From Thiemannella venezuelensis (GTDB taxonomy: Bacteria > Actinomycetota > Actinomycetes > Streptosporangiales > Streptosporangiaceae), in the NCBI RefSeq assembly GCF_014203605.1, contig NZ_JACHJJ010000001.1, positions 1-64,000 on the forward strand: a DNA stretch of 64,000 bases, read 5' to 3'. The translations under genes and the position numbers were made by a program. This document shows positions 56,796 to 64,000 of this stretch, in pieces; position 1 is the stretch's first letter; every line of letters begins with the position of its first letter. The notes under the pieces are model-generated. The model was not told where the DNA came from. It was given only the letters and a program-made list of their open reading frames with translations, and did not search any database.

Positions 56796-57350
56796 ATGAG
56801 AATCAGGAAGCTGCTCCGCCACCCCGTCACGTGGGTGGTCCTGGGGATCGGGGCCGTCGCGTTCGGCGTGGCCCTCTACCTGTTCCAGCCGTGGCGGCTG
56901 TTCACCACGGTCGAGGTGAACGAGGCCCCGCCCGCGGCGGTCGCGGCCTCGCAGGCGCCCGGCGCGAGCCCGGCCGCCACGGGCGGGCGGCCCGCGGGCG
57001 GGCCCAGGGAGCTGGCCACCGGCGCCTTCGTCTCCCACGAGCACGACACGGCCGGTACGGCCAGGCTCCTGGAGCTGGCCGACGGCAGCCGGGTGCTCAG
57101 GATCGAGGACCTGGACACCTCCGACGGGCCCGACCTGCGGGTCTGGTTGAGCGACCAGCCCGTCAAGGAGGGCCGCGCGGGGTGGTTCAACCTCGACGAC
57201 GGCGAGCACCTGGAGCTGGGCGAGCTCAAGGGGAACAAGGGCGACGCCAACTACGCCGTCCCGGCCGGGGCCGACCTGGACTCCCTGAAGACCGTCACCA
57301 TCTGGTGCAAGCGCTTCAGCGTCTCCTTCGGCGCCGCGGCGCTGGCCTGA
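56796..57350 (+). CDS. DM13-domain membrane-anchored protein
   Basis: This 184-residue protein has an N-terminal helix (~11-32, VTWVVLGIGAVAFGVALYLF) and an Ala/Pro linker. A DM13 domain follows (~70-184): GAFVSHEHDTAGTARLLELADGSRVLRIEDLDTSDGPDLRVWLSD, HLELGELKGNKGDANYAVP, TIWCKRFSVSFGAAALA with one conserved Cys. DM13 domains are proposed redox or electron-transfer modules; substrate unknown. It lies outside the membrane. ATG 56796 follows GGAGGGGACC. GATACC around 56708 may be the promoter -10. Confidence 0.9.
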   Translation: MRIRKLLRHPVTWVVLGIGAVAFGVALYLFQPWRLFTTVEVNEAPPAAVAASQAPGASPAATGGRPAGGPRELATGAFVSHEHDTAGTARLLELADGSRVLRIEDLDTSDGPDLRVWLSDQPVKEGRAGWFNLDDGEHLELGELKGNKGDANYAVPAGADLDSLKTVTIWCKRFSVSFGAAALA

Positions 57351-57485
57351 GCCCCGGAGGTCCTCGGCCGGGCGCCCGCCCGGGTCTCCGGGTCTCCGGG
57401 TCTCCGCCGGGTCTCCGGGCGGGAGCCGCTCCCGTCCGGACGGCCCTTCTCCGCGGGTGGCCCGCGCCCGCCCCGCCCGGTGGGG

Positions 57486-58115
57486 TCAGGAGGCGGCGGC
57501 GGCCACGCTCCCGGCGGCGGCCGCGTTCATCGAGGCGATGTGCTTGGCCACGGCCTTGCCGACCCACACGTCTTCGGTGATCTCCTTGACCCGCTGCCTG
57601 TCGAGGCCGGGGAAGGCCTTGCGGTCGATCTTGGCGGCGCGCAGGACGGCGATCAGCGCGGCCGTCCGCTCGTCGGGGACGGCCCCGGCCAGCGCGCTCC
57701 GGACGCGCTCGCGGATCTCCTGCTCGACGCTCGCGTCACGCTCCGGGTAGCGGGAGCTGGGGAAGATCCCCAGGATCCTGCGGTGGTCCTCGCTCAGCAC
57801 GCCCCGTTCGGCCAGCCCGGCGAGCAGGCGCTTGCGCAGCTTGCCGGACTGGAGCCTGTAGACCCACGACTCGGGCTTGCGCTCCTTGGAGTCTCCGGCG
57901 ATCCGGGCGAGGGCCGCGTCGAGCTCCTCGTTCCCGAGCGGGGCGGCGTCCTCGACCACGACCTTCTTGCCGTCCAGGGCGATCCGGCCGCTGACGGCGA
58001 GCTCGGCCAGGATCGCGCCGCCGAGCGCGGAGTCCAGGTAGGCGGAGCTGACCAGTTGCTTGCCCTCGGTCTCCTCGTGGGCGAGGAGGAGGACCTCTTC
58101 GGCGATGATCGTCAC
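57486..58115 (-). CDS. GOLPH3/VPS74 (GPP34) family phosphoprotein
   Basis: This 209-residue protein is typical of the actinobacterial GPP34 family: VTIIAEEVLLLAHEETEGKQLVSSAYLDSALGGAILAELAVSGRIALDGKKVVVED, then LQSGKLRKRLLAGLAERGVLSEDHRRILGIFPSSRYPERD and RTAALIAVLRAAKIDRKAFPGLDRQRVKEI. Eukaryotic homologues bind PI4P and sort Golgi glycosyltransferases; the bacterial role is unknown. GTG 58115 follows TAGGAT by seven bases on the minus strand with no Shine-Dalgarno sequence, so leaderless translation is likely. It is divergent from tenA. Confidence 0.93.
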   Translation of the reverse strand: MTIIAEEVLLLAHEETEGKQLVSSAYLDSALGGAILAELAVSGRIALDGKKVVVEDAAPLGNEELDAALARIAGDSKERKPESWVYRLQSGKLRKRLLAGLAERGVLSEDHRRILGIFPSSRYPERDASVEQEIRERVRSALAGAVPDERTAALIAVLRAAKIDRKAFPGLDRQRVKEITEDVWVGKAVAKHIASMNAAAAGSVAAAAS

Positions 58116-58211
58116 ATTCCGGATCCTATGCCGCGGAACCGGGGCGGTGACGTCGCGCGGCCGGGGCCGGAAGTGCTCCGCCGTACGGGGGCCTGCGACA
58201 ATCTCCGGCTT

Positions 58212-58817
58212 GTGAGCATCTCTGAGGAACTCCACGTCATCGGCCGCCCCCTGCTCGACGCCCAGCTCGCCCACCCCACGGTGGCGGGGATCGCCAGGGG
58301 CGACCTGGCCGAGCCGGTGTTCCGGTCGTGGCTGGAGCAGGACTACCTGTACCTCCTGGACTACGTCCGCGTCTTCTCCCGCCTGGCCTGGCAGGCCCCC
58401 GACGGGCACCTCGGCGACCTGGTGGACCTGGCGCACTCCACCTTCCACGAGGAGCTGAAGCTGCACCGGTCCATGTCGGCGGAGTTCGGCGCCGACCTCG
58501 ACGGCGCGGTGAAGGGCCCGGCGTGCGCCGCCTACACCTCGTTCCTGCTCCGGGCGGCGGCGGACTACGCCGAGGGGCTGGCGGCGCTGTACCCCTGCAT
58601 GTGGGGCTACTCCATGCTCGGCCGCATCCTGGCCGAGGACCCCCCGGCGGAGCCGCGCTACCGCGCCTGGGTGGACACCTACGCCCACCCCGGCTTCACC
58701 GCGCTGACCGAGCGCGTCGCGGCGATGCTCGACGAGGTGGAGATCGCCCCTGAGCGGGCGAAGGAGCTGTTCACCGAGGGCATGGCCCACGAGCTGGCCT
58801 TCTGGGACGTGCCCTGA
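58212..58817 (+). CDS. tenA: TenA family protein (aminopyrimidine aminohydrolase/thiaminase II)
   Basis: This 201-residue helical protein has Asp44 in WLEQDYLYLLDYVRVF, FHEELKLHRSM, the catalytic Cys129 in ALYPCMWGYSMLGRI, and a C-terminal Glu in FTEGMAHELAFWDV, the usual TenA active-site set. It hydrolyses 4-amino-5-aminomethyl-2-methylpyrimidine to salvage HMP for thiamine. GTG 58212 lies 10-12 bases after GACAAT, so it is probably leaderless. It belongs functionally with the TPP-riboswitch-controlled permease at 60373, though it lies 1.5 kb away in a separate unit. Confidence 0.88.
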   Translation: MSISEELHVIGRPLLDAQLAHPTVAGIARGDLAEPVFRSWLEQDYLYLLDYVRVFSRLAWQAPDGHLGDLVDLAHSTFHEELKLHRSMSAEFGADLDGAVKGPACAAYTSFLLRAAADYAEGLAALYPCMWGYSMLGRILAEDPPAEPRYRAWVDTYAHPGFTALTERVAAMLDEVEIAPERAKELFTEGMAHELAFWDVP

Positions 58818-58836
58818 CCCTCCGGAGCGTGCTCCG

Positions 58837-58868
58837 GCCTCCGGCGGGAGGCTCCCCGCCGGAGGCCG
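58837..58868. terminator. Bidirectional terminator between tenA and cupin gene
   Basis: A 13-bp perfect stem (58837-58849 with 58856-58868) with loop AGGCTC, between convergent genes. Confidence 0.88.
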
Positions 58869-58922
58869 GCCGACCCGGGGCGAGCCCCGCCCGGAGGGCC
58901 TCCCCGCCTGCTCCTCAGGCCG

Positions 58923-59297
58923 TCACTGGGCCCACGGCGGCAGGATGGTCTGGTCGCCGAGGGTGGCCTTGATCCCGGCCGAGGTGCAGACGGTGGCGGC
59001 GGCCGGCTCGGTGGCCGAGGCGTTGCGGATCGAGAACGGGGTGTGCGGCGGCAGGATCATGGCGTCGCCGGCCTCGATCACGTGCTCCACGCCGCCGATG
59101 ACGCCCACGATCCGTCCCGAGCGGGCGACGAACACCTCCTCGCGGTCGACGGTGTGCTCCTTGCCGGAGGAGCCTGGCGCCATCTCGATCGACCAGACGG
59201 CCAGCTCCGAGGAGCCGCGCGACGGGACGGCGAGTGAGTGGAAGGTGACGCCGTCGAGCTCGAACACGGGGGCGTCGGCCAGGTTCGCGGTGGTCAT
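58923..59297 (-). CDS. Cupin-domain protein
   Basis: This 124-residue single cupin has SSGKEHTVDREEVFVARSGRIVGVIGG, corresponding to motif 1 with His/Glu metal ligands, and AGDAMILPPHTPFSIRNAS, motif 2 with His. The fold suggests an enzyme or ligand-binding protein of unknown substrate. It is divergent from a MarR gene, with clear dyad repeats between them that overlap its own promoter, so control by that MarR is likely. ATG 59297 has AGGAGGACAG upstream at good spacing. Confidence 0.88.
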   Translation of the reverse strand: MTTANLADAPVFELDGVTFHSLAVPSRGSSELAVWSIEMAPGSSGKEHTVDREEVFVARSGRIVGVIGGVEHVIEAGDAMILPPHTPFSIRNASATEPAAATVCTSAGIKATLGDQTILPPWAQ

Positions 59298-59314
59298 GCT
59301 GTCCTCCTAAAATG

Positions 59315-59368
59315 GTCAACGCGGTTGACTGCATTGAAAAGGTAAACCAGGTTGACTACATCGTCAAC
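59315..59368. promoter_or_regulatory. MarR operators between cupin and marR genes
   Basis: GTCAAC-GCG-GTTGAC (59315-59329, perfect) and GTAAAC-CAG-GTTGAC (59342-59356, one mismatch) are two dyads spaced 27 bp apart, followed by a half-site GTCAAC (59363-59368). This is a typical MarR-dimer arrangement controlling both divergent genes. Confidence 0.8.
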
Positions 59369-59387
59369 GGGCGGAGGGAGCGGCGGC

Positions 59388-59849
59388 ATGACGCGCAGGC
59401 GAGGGGAGATCCCGTTTCTGCTGGCCATGACGTACCGGGCGATGACGGAGGCGCTCCACGAACGGATCGCGGCGGAGGGGCGCGAGCCGCTGCGCCCCGC
59501 GCACGGCTACACCTTCCGGCTGCTGCTGGACCGCGGGGGCGCCACCTCGGTCGAGCTCGCCGAGCACCTGGGCGTCACCAAGCAGGCCGCCTCCAAGATC
59601 GTGGCCGAGCTGGAGGACTGGGGCTACGTCGAACGCCGCCCGCACGCCACCGACGGCCGCGCCCGCGTGCTGGCCCTCACGGACAAGGGCCGCGCCTACG
59701 TACGGCACGCCGACGACATGTGGGCCGACATCGAGGACCGGTGGGGCGAGGTGATCGGGGCCGAGCGGCTGGACCGCATCCACGAGGACCTGCGGGCCTA
59801 CGTGGACGAGGTCGCGGGGGGGCGCGCGGTTCTGCGCCCCATCTGGTGA
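59388..59849 (+). CDS. MarR family transcriptional regulator
   Basis: This 153-residue winged-helix regulator has TFRLLLDRGGATSVELAEHLGVTKQAASKIVAELEDWGYVERRPHATDGRARVLALTDKGRAY, the MarR DNA-binding region with wing, and helices at both ends for dimerisation. ATG 59388 with GGAGGGAG upstream is preferred; a start at 59352 would lie inside the operator repeats. Probably represses itself and the divergent cupin gene. Confidence 0.93.
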   Translation: MTRRRGEIPFLLAMTYRAMTEALHERIAAEGREPLRPAHGYTFRLLLDRGGATSVELAEHLGVTKQAASKIVAELEDWGYVERRPHATDGRARVLALTDKGRAYVRHADDMWADIEDRWGEVIGAERLDRIHEDLRAYVDEVAGGRAVLRPIW

Positions 59850-59871
59850 CGGGCTTGGGACAATGGGAAGC

Positions 59872-60195
59872 ATGAACGTTCCTGAGGTGGAAGTGCACGC
59901 CGTACCCGGTGACGGGTTCCTGCTGGACGTGAGAGAAGACGACGAGTGGCACGCCGGGCACGCGCCGGCGGCCGTCCACATACCGCTCGGTGAACTGCAG
60001 ACCCGGGTGGAGGAGATCCCCAAGGACGCGACCGTCTACGTGGTCTGCCGGGTCGGCGGCCGGTCCGCGCACGCCGCGGCCTGGCTCAACCACGTCGGCT
60101 ACGACGCGGTCAACGTCGGCGGAGGCATGCAGTCCTGGGCCTTCGCCGGCCGTGCCATGGTGAGCGAGACCGGCCAGGAGCCGTTCGTCGCCTGA
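59872..60195 (+). CDS. Rhodanese-like domain protein
   Basis: This 107-residue single rhodanese has LLDVREDDEWHAGHAPAAVHIPLGELQTRV and the active-site loop VYVVCRVGGRSAHAA with catalytic Cys59, followed by the NVGGGMQSW motif. It carries sulfur as a persulfide between donors and acceptors in the cytosol. ATG 59872 lies about nine bases after GACAAT and no ribosome-binding site is present, so leaderless translation is likely. An ATG three codons upstream overlaps that -10 box. Confidence 0.9.
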   Translation: MNVPEVEVHAVPGDGFLLDVREDDEWHAGHAPAAVHIPLGELQTRVEEIPKDATVYVVCRVGGRSAHAAAWLNHVGYDAVNVGGGMQSWAFAGRAMVSETGQEPFVA

Positions 60196-60203
60196 CCTGA
60201 TGC

Positions 60204-60232
60204 TTGTCAGAAAGAGGGCGGATGGCATACTT
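60204..60232 (+). promoter_or_regulatory. Promoter for the TPP riboswitch/permease unit
   Basis: -35 TTGTCA (60204-60209) and -10 CATACT (60226-60231) with a 16-base spacer. It sits just past the rhodanese stop and upstream of the riboswitch. Confidence 0.65.
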
Positions 60233-60251
60233 CTGGACGAAAACATTTACC

Positions 60252-60366
60252 GCGGGAGCTCGGGCGCAACCGGGCTGAGAGGGCGGAACCACGCAGAGGG
60301 CCGAGAACGGCCCTCCGGCGCGCCGCCGACCGCATGAACCTGTCCGGGTAATGCCGGCGTAGGGAG
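60252..60366 (+). ncRNA. TPP riboswitch (THI element)
   Basis: Conserved elements are in order: GGGAGCTCGG with CTGAGAGGG (pyrimidine-sensor side, 60274-60283 region), a variable P3 stem rich in GC, then GACCGCATGAACCTG and the closing CCGGGTAATGCCGGCGTAGGGA. It ends six bases before the permease start. The final GGGAG probably serves as the ribosome-binding site, so TPP binding should block translation. Confidence 0.95.
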
Positions 60367-60372
60367 AGTGTG

Positions 60373-61731
60373 ATGGCGTCCGACGTCGCCGAGCCCGACC
60401 ATGCCCCGGTCAAGCATGCCGAGGCCCCCCTCACCCTCGACGAGGCGCCGCCCAAGGCCCTCGGCGTGCTCGACCAGGGCGCCCTCTGGGCCAACCTCGG
60501 AGTCAGCCTGCTCGGGTTCTCCGGAGCGATCGCGCTGATCGACCCGCTGGGCGACCGGCCCCTGAGCTTCCTGGCCGCGGTCACCGCCGCGGTCGTCGGC
60601 AGCCTCGTCGGCACCGCGATGGTGGCCCTGGCCGCGATCCCCGGCCAGCAGACCGGCGCCCCGGCGATGGTGCTGCTGCGCGGGCTGTTCGGGGCCCGGC
60701 TCTCGTACGTCCCGACCGTCCTCAACATCGTCCAGATGCTCGGCTGGGGGGCGTTCGAGCTCTGGGTCATCGCCCAGGGCGCGCAGGCCATCGCCGGGTC
60801 CTTCGGGGTCGAGGTGCCCTACGCCGTCTGGGTGGTCCTCGGCGGGGTGATCACCACCGCGCTGACCGTCCGCCCGCTGGGCGCGGTCCGCCTGCTCCGC
60901 CGCTACGTCACCGCCGGTGTGATCATCTCGATGATCTGGTTCACCGTCGAGCTGTTCGGCCGCGGTCCGTCGATCGGCACGGGCACCTGGGAGGCGTTCG
61001 CCCCCTCCGTCGACTACGTGATCGCCCTGTCGGTCTCGTGGGTGCCGGTCGCGGCGGACTTCGCCCGGTTCTCCCGCTCCGGCCGGGCCGCGTTCACCGG
61101 CGTGGTCGGCGGCTACACGATCGCCCAGGTGGCCTGCCTGACACTGGGCATCGCCGCGCTCGCGCTGGTCGGCAACGACCCGGGCAGGGTGTGGGACCCG
61201 TTCGTGGCGGCCTCGCTCGGCTGGCTGTTCTTCGGCATCCTCGTGCTGCGCGAGACCGACCAGCCGTTCGTGAACGTCTACTCCACCGCGATGTCCCTGC
61301 AGAACCTGCTGCCCCGGCTGGACCGCAGGGTCATCTCCGCCGGCACCGGCGTACTGGTCACCCTGCTGGCGATCTTCGTCGGCGCCGACACCTACACCGC
61401 CTTCCTCGGCCTGATCGGCGCGGTCTTCGTCCCGATGTTCGCCGTCCTGGCGGTGGACTACTTCCTGCTCGGCGGCGGGAGCCGCTGGGACACCTCGGAG
61501 GACGCGCCCTCGCGCTGGCTGATGGTCGTCCCGTGGGTGCTCGGCTTCGCGGCCTGGTGGATGCTGGCCGCGCTGCCGACCGCGCAGGAGCTGGGCTGGT
61601 GGACGCGCTTCTGGACCGGCGCCCGCGACCTGGTCGGGTTCGCCCCGCAGCCGTGGATGAGCGCGGCCCTCGGCGCGTTCCTCGTCTCCGGCCTGGTCAC
61701 CCTCGGCCTGGGCGCGCTGCGCCGCCGGTAG
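60373..61731 (+). CDS. cytX: NCS1-family permease, likely HMP/thiamine-precursor transporter (CytX)
   Basis: This 452-residue membrane protein has about twelve helices and NCS1 (cytosine/purine permease) features: WANLGVSLLGFSGAIALIDPLG, IPGQQTGAPAMVLLRGLFG, NIVQMLGWGAFELWVIAQGA and VSWVPVAADFARFSRSG. Placement directly under a TPP riboswitch identifies it as the CytX type, proposed to import hydroxymethylpyrimidine. ATG 60373 follows the riboswitch GGGAGAGTGTG. It works with TenA (58212) in thiamine salvage. Confidence 0.93.
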   Translation: MASDVAEPDHAPVKHAEAPLTLDEAPPKALGVLDQGALWANLGVSLLGFSGAIALIDPLGDRPLSFLAAVTAAVVGSLVGTAMVALAAIPGQQTGAPAMVLLRGLFGARLSYVPTVLNIVQMLGWGAFELWVIAQGAQAIAGSFGVEVPYAVWVVLGGVITTALTVRPLGAVRLLRRYVTAGVIISMIWFTVELFGRGPSIGTGTWEAFAPSVDYVIALSVSWVPVAADFARFSRSGRAAFTGVVGGYTIAQVACLTLGIAALALVGNDPGRVWDPFVAASLGWLFFGILVLRETDQPFVNVYSTAMSLQNLLPRLDRRVISAGTGVLVTLLAIFVGADTYTAFLGLIGAVFVPMFAVLAVDYFLLGGGSRWDTSEDAPSRWLMVVPWVLGFAAWWMLAALPTAQELGWWTRFWTGARDLVGFAPQPWMSAALGAFLVSGLVTLGLGALRRR

Positions 61732-61837
61732 CGGCGCCCGGAAGGCGCGGCTCCGCGGGCGGGCCGTACGGGACCACCGCCCGCCCGCGGGGCCCGGACC
61801 GCCCGCGAGCCCGTGCGAGGGCCGCGGGACACGTGGG

Positions 61838-62407
61838 TCAGCGGAGCCCCTCGATCCGCAGGAGCCGCTCCTTGACGGCCGTTCCCCCCGCGTAGCCGCC
61901 GAGGACGGACTCGCTCTCCACCACCCGGTGGCAGGGCACGACCACGCACACCGGGTTGCCGCCGAGCGCGTTGCCGACCGCCCGCAGCGCCCGCGGCCTG
62001 CCGATCCGCTCGGCGATCTGGCGGTAGGTGGTCACCGTCCCGTACGGCACCGCGAGCATCATCTGCAGCACGGTCCTGGCGAACGGGGTGGCCAGCCGGA
62101 GGTCGACCGGGGCGGTGAACGTGCGCAGGCGGCCGGAGAAGTAGGCGTCCAGCTCCCGGCGGACCGGGTCGATCCGCCGGGGGTCGGCCCCGATGAACGT
62201 GCTGACGCCCCTGGCGATGCGCTCGAAGACGACGCTCTCGTCCTCGTAGCCGCAGGCGACCACCCCCCGCCCGGTCACCGCGAGCACCATGCGGCCCACC
62301 GGCCCGTCGTGGGTGCCGAACGCGACGTCGGGATGCCTGTCCCCGACGTAGGTGGGCGAGGTCGCTCGCAGCAGTGCGTCGAGGTCGCCGGACGACCCGG
62401 ATGACAT
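61838..62407 (-). CDS. ogt: Methylated-DNA-[protein]-cysteine S-methyltransferase
   Basis: This 189-residue protein has a helical DNA-binding region (TPFARTVLQMMLAVPYGTVTTYRQIAERIGRPRALRAVGNALGGNP) with the Arg finger, and the acceptor motif VVPCHRVV with Cys159. It removes alkyl groups from O6-alkylguanine in a suicide reaction. No Ada transcription-activator domain is present, so it is the Ogt type. The ATG start has AAAGGGTGGGG upstream. It is divergent from the histidine kinase gene. Confidence 0.93.
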   Translation of the reverse strand: MSSGSSGDLDALLRATSPTYVGDRHPDVAFGTHDGPVGRMVLAVTGRGVVACGYEDESVVFERIARGVSTFIGADPRRIDPVRRELDAYFSGRLRTFTAPVDLRLATPFARTVLQMMLAVPYGTVTTYRQIAERIGRPRALRAVGNALGGNPVCVVVPCHRVVESESVLGGYAGGTAVKERLLRIEGLR

Positions 62408-62534
62408 GGCCCCACCCTTTCCCGTTCAGGTGTGTGGTGACCGCAGCGTATCGGACGGATCGCATCGGAGAGCGCCGGCACATGCAGGACGAAAGTGCCA
62501 AGATCCATCCGCTCCGGGCGGCAAGATGGGGCAT

Positions 62535-64000
62535 GTGCGTGATGACATGAGCGCGATCAGTGACGAAGCCGTCGGCGGGATGATCGTCGGAAGCTCCCCC
62601 AACGCGATCGTCGCGCTCGACCGGGACCAGATGATCATCAACTGGAACCCCGCGGCCGAGCGCCTGTTCGGCTGGCCGGCGGGGGAGGCCGTCGGACGCC
62701 GGCTCCCGATGGTCCCCGAGGAGCTCACCGCCGAGCACAACGCGGTTCTGGAACGGGTCCGCACCGGCGGCCGGGTCTCGCTGCGCACCCGGCGGTTCCG
62801 CCGGGACGGCAGGCTGCTCGACGTCCGGGTGGACACCGGAGCGCTCTGCTCGGAGGCCGGGACCCTGCTCGGCTACGTCAGCGTCTACCACCCGGCCCAG
62901 GACGACGAGACCGCCAGCGAGAAGATCCTCCGCCGCGCGCAGCTCGTCCGGAGGCTGACCGACGTGGTCGCCGACATCAACGCCGAGCTGGAGCTGCCCA
63001 CGGTGCTCGACCGGATCGCCGCCAGCCTCACCGAGCTGACCGGCGCCGACGCGGGCGGGATCGTGCTCATCGAGGGCGACCGGCTCCGCCTGGTGGCCTG
63101 CCACCGGCTCCCCGACGTGCTCCGCGGCACCACCGCCGACCTGCGCGCCAGCCTGGTGGGCAGGCTCCTGCGGGCCGGCCGGACCGTGATGATGGAGACC
63201 GCCGACCAGGCCCGCTCCGACGAGCCGGCCTGGTCGTGGCTGCCCGGCCTGCACACCATCGCGCTCGGCGTGGCGGCGGTGGGCGGCCGGCCGTACGGCG
63301 CGCTCTACGCCCTGTTCGCCAACGGCCGGGCCGGCCATGTCGAGCTGGAGCTGCTGGAGCTCCTCGCCGGGCATGCCGGGATCGCCGTGGACAACGCCAT
63401 GGCCTACCAGGAGGCCGTACGGCAGCGCGCCCACGAGCGCGCGGTGTTCGACGCCAGCGCCGACGGCATCGCGGTCCTCGACGGCATGGGCCGCGTCATC
63501 CAGTGGAACCCGGCCGCCGCCGAGCTGACCGGCTTCCACGCCGCCGAGATGATCGGCGAGCCGCCGCCGTTCCCGCTGCCCGACCCGGGGGACAAGCTCA
63601 CCTACCAGCTGCCCTCGGGCATCTGGCTGGACGTGCTCCGCGCGGAGATCGTGGAGACCGGGGAGACCGTGGTCGACTTCCGCGACATCACCCGGGCCAA
63701 GGAGCTGGAGGAGGCCAAGGACCTGTTCCTGGCCACCACCAGCCACGAGCTGCGCACCCCGATCACCGTGGTCCGCGGCTTCGCCGCCATGCTCGACACG
63801 CGCTGGGACGGCCTGAGCGACGCCGAGCGCCGCTCGGCGGTCCACACCATCGCCGAGCGGGCGCGCTCCCTCGGGCAGCTCATGGACCACCTGATGCTGG
63901 GCTCGCGCGCCGGGGCGGGCGAGCTCACCCTCAAGATCGAGGGCTTCGACCTCGGTGCGCTGATCCGGGCCGCCACGCTGGGCCTGCCGGTCCTGTCCGA
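62535..64000 (+). CDS. PAS-GAF-PAS sensor histidine kinase, truncated by window end
   Basis: The frame runs off the right edge with no stop. In order it has: PAS (~16-125, IVGSSPNAIVALDRDQMIINWNPAAERLFGWPAGEAVG), a short coiled linker, GAF (~155-305, LTELTGADAGGIVLIEGDRLRLVACHRLPD), a second PAS (~315-385, DASADGIAVLDGMGRVIQWNPAAAELTGF), and a HisKA helix with the phospho-accepting His in TTSHELRTPITVVRGFAAML. The ATPase domain should follow beyond 64000. No transmembrane segment, so a soluble sensor. GTG 62535 (after AAGATG, possibly leaderless) or ATG 62547 may be the start. Confidence 0.9.
   Translation, partial: MRDDMSAISDEAVGGMIVGSSPNAIVALDRDQMIINWNPAAERLFGWPAGEAVGRRLPMVPEELTAEHNAVLERVRTGGRVSLRTRRFRRDGRLLDVRVDTGALCSEAGTLLGYVSVYHPAQDDETASEKILRRAQLVRRLTDVVADINAELELPTVLDRIAASLTELTGADAGGIVLIEGDRLRLVACHRLPDVLRGTTADLRASLVGRLLRAGRTVMMETADQARSDEPAWSWLPGLHTIALGVAAVGGRPYGALYALFANGRAGHVELELLELLAGHAGIAVDNAMAYQEAVRQRAHERAVFDASADGIAVLDGMGRVIQWNPAAAELTGFHAAEMIGEPPPFPLPDPGDKLTYQLPSGIWLDVLRAEIVETGETVVDFRDITRAKELEEAKDLFLATTSHELRTPITVVRGFAAMLDTRWDGLSDAERRSAVHTIAERARSLGQLMDHLMLGSRAGAGELTLKIEGFDLGALIRAATLGLPVLS

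Overview
This is high-GC DNA from an actinomycete, most likely Streptosporangiales (Streptosporangium/Nonomuraea-like). The evidence is GTG starts, GC-rich third positions, many leaderless promoters, and a conserved origin-proximal block. Gene order from about 39.4 to 52.1 kb (DUF5324-like membrane protein, ppiA, rhomboid, crgA, trpG, then pknB-pknA-pbpA-rodA-pstP-fhaB-fhaA and a tRNA-Leu) matches the arrangement beside oriC in Mycobacterium and Streptomyces. The DLW-39 gene and tRNA-Ala near 14-15 kb also fit an origin-proximal location.

Layout. 0-2.5 kb is an accessory patch with a decayed tyrosine recombinase, two hypothetical genes and a diverged ~95-bp repeat present twice. 2.5-5.9 kb holds a BtrH_N-domain protein, an AEC-type transporter and a minus-strand array of seven unusual tRNA genes, headed by a good promoter, a possible 32-codon leader ORF and a hairpin. 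6-15.1 kb is ordinary: a membrane PAS-GGDEF-EAL protein, an MFS transporter, a coupled sulfotransferase/glycosyltransferase pair, a small acetyltransferase, a pentapeptide-repeat membrane protein, DLW-39 and a phosphonatase-like HAD enzyme. 15.3-19.1 kb, just past tRNA-Ala(TGC), is a decayed island: a chimeric-looking transposase, an orphan HepT-like protein lacking its catalytic His, a split GntR remnant and a frameshifted gene. 19.1-39.3 kb is variable: a PadR-controlled ABC exporter, a TetR/DHFR-like divergent pair, secreted proteins, a GH25 muramidase, a SigE-type sigma factor with its coupled partner, and a two-component system facing a small secreted protein.

39.4-52.1 kb is the cell-division and peptidoglycan control block. 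The seven minus-strand genes fhaA to pknB mostly overlap by 4 bases. They join Ser/Thr kinases, their phosphatase, FHA phosphothreonine readers, an elongation/division transpeptidase and a SEDS glycosyltransferase. 52.5-64 kb holds two translationally coupled CNNM/CorC membrane proteins, an LCP cell-wall ligase with a palindrome at its likely transcription start, DM13 and GPP34 proteins, TenA, a MarR/cupin divergent pair with clear operators, a rhodanese, a TPP riboswitch driving a CytX-type thiamine-precursor permease, an O6-alkylguanine methyltransferase, and a PAS-GAF-PAS histidine kinase cut by the window end.

The most unusual item is the tRNA array at 4768-5638. Two members carry a Leu (CAG) anticodon on short-variable-arm bodies, one has C33, and several have stem mismatches, while a normal tRNA-Leu(CAG) sits at 52 kb. 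All functional calls come from reading motifs and context; no database search was run.
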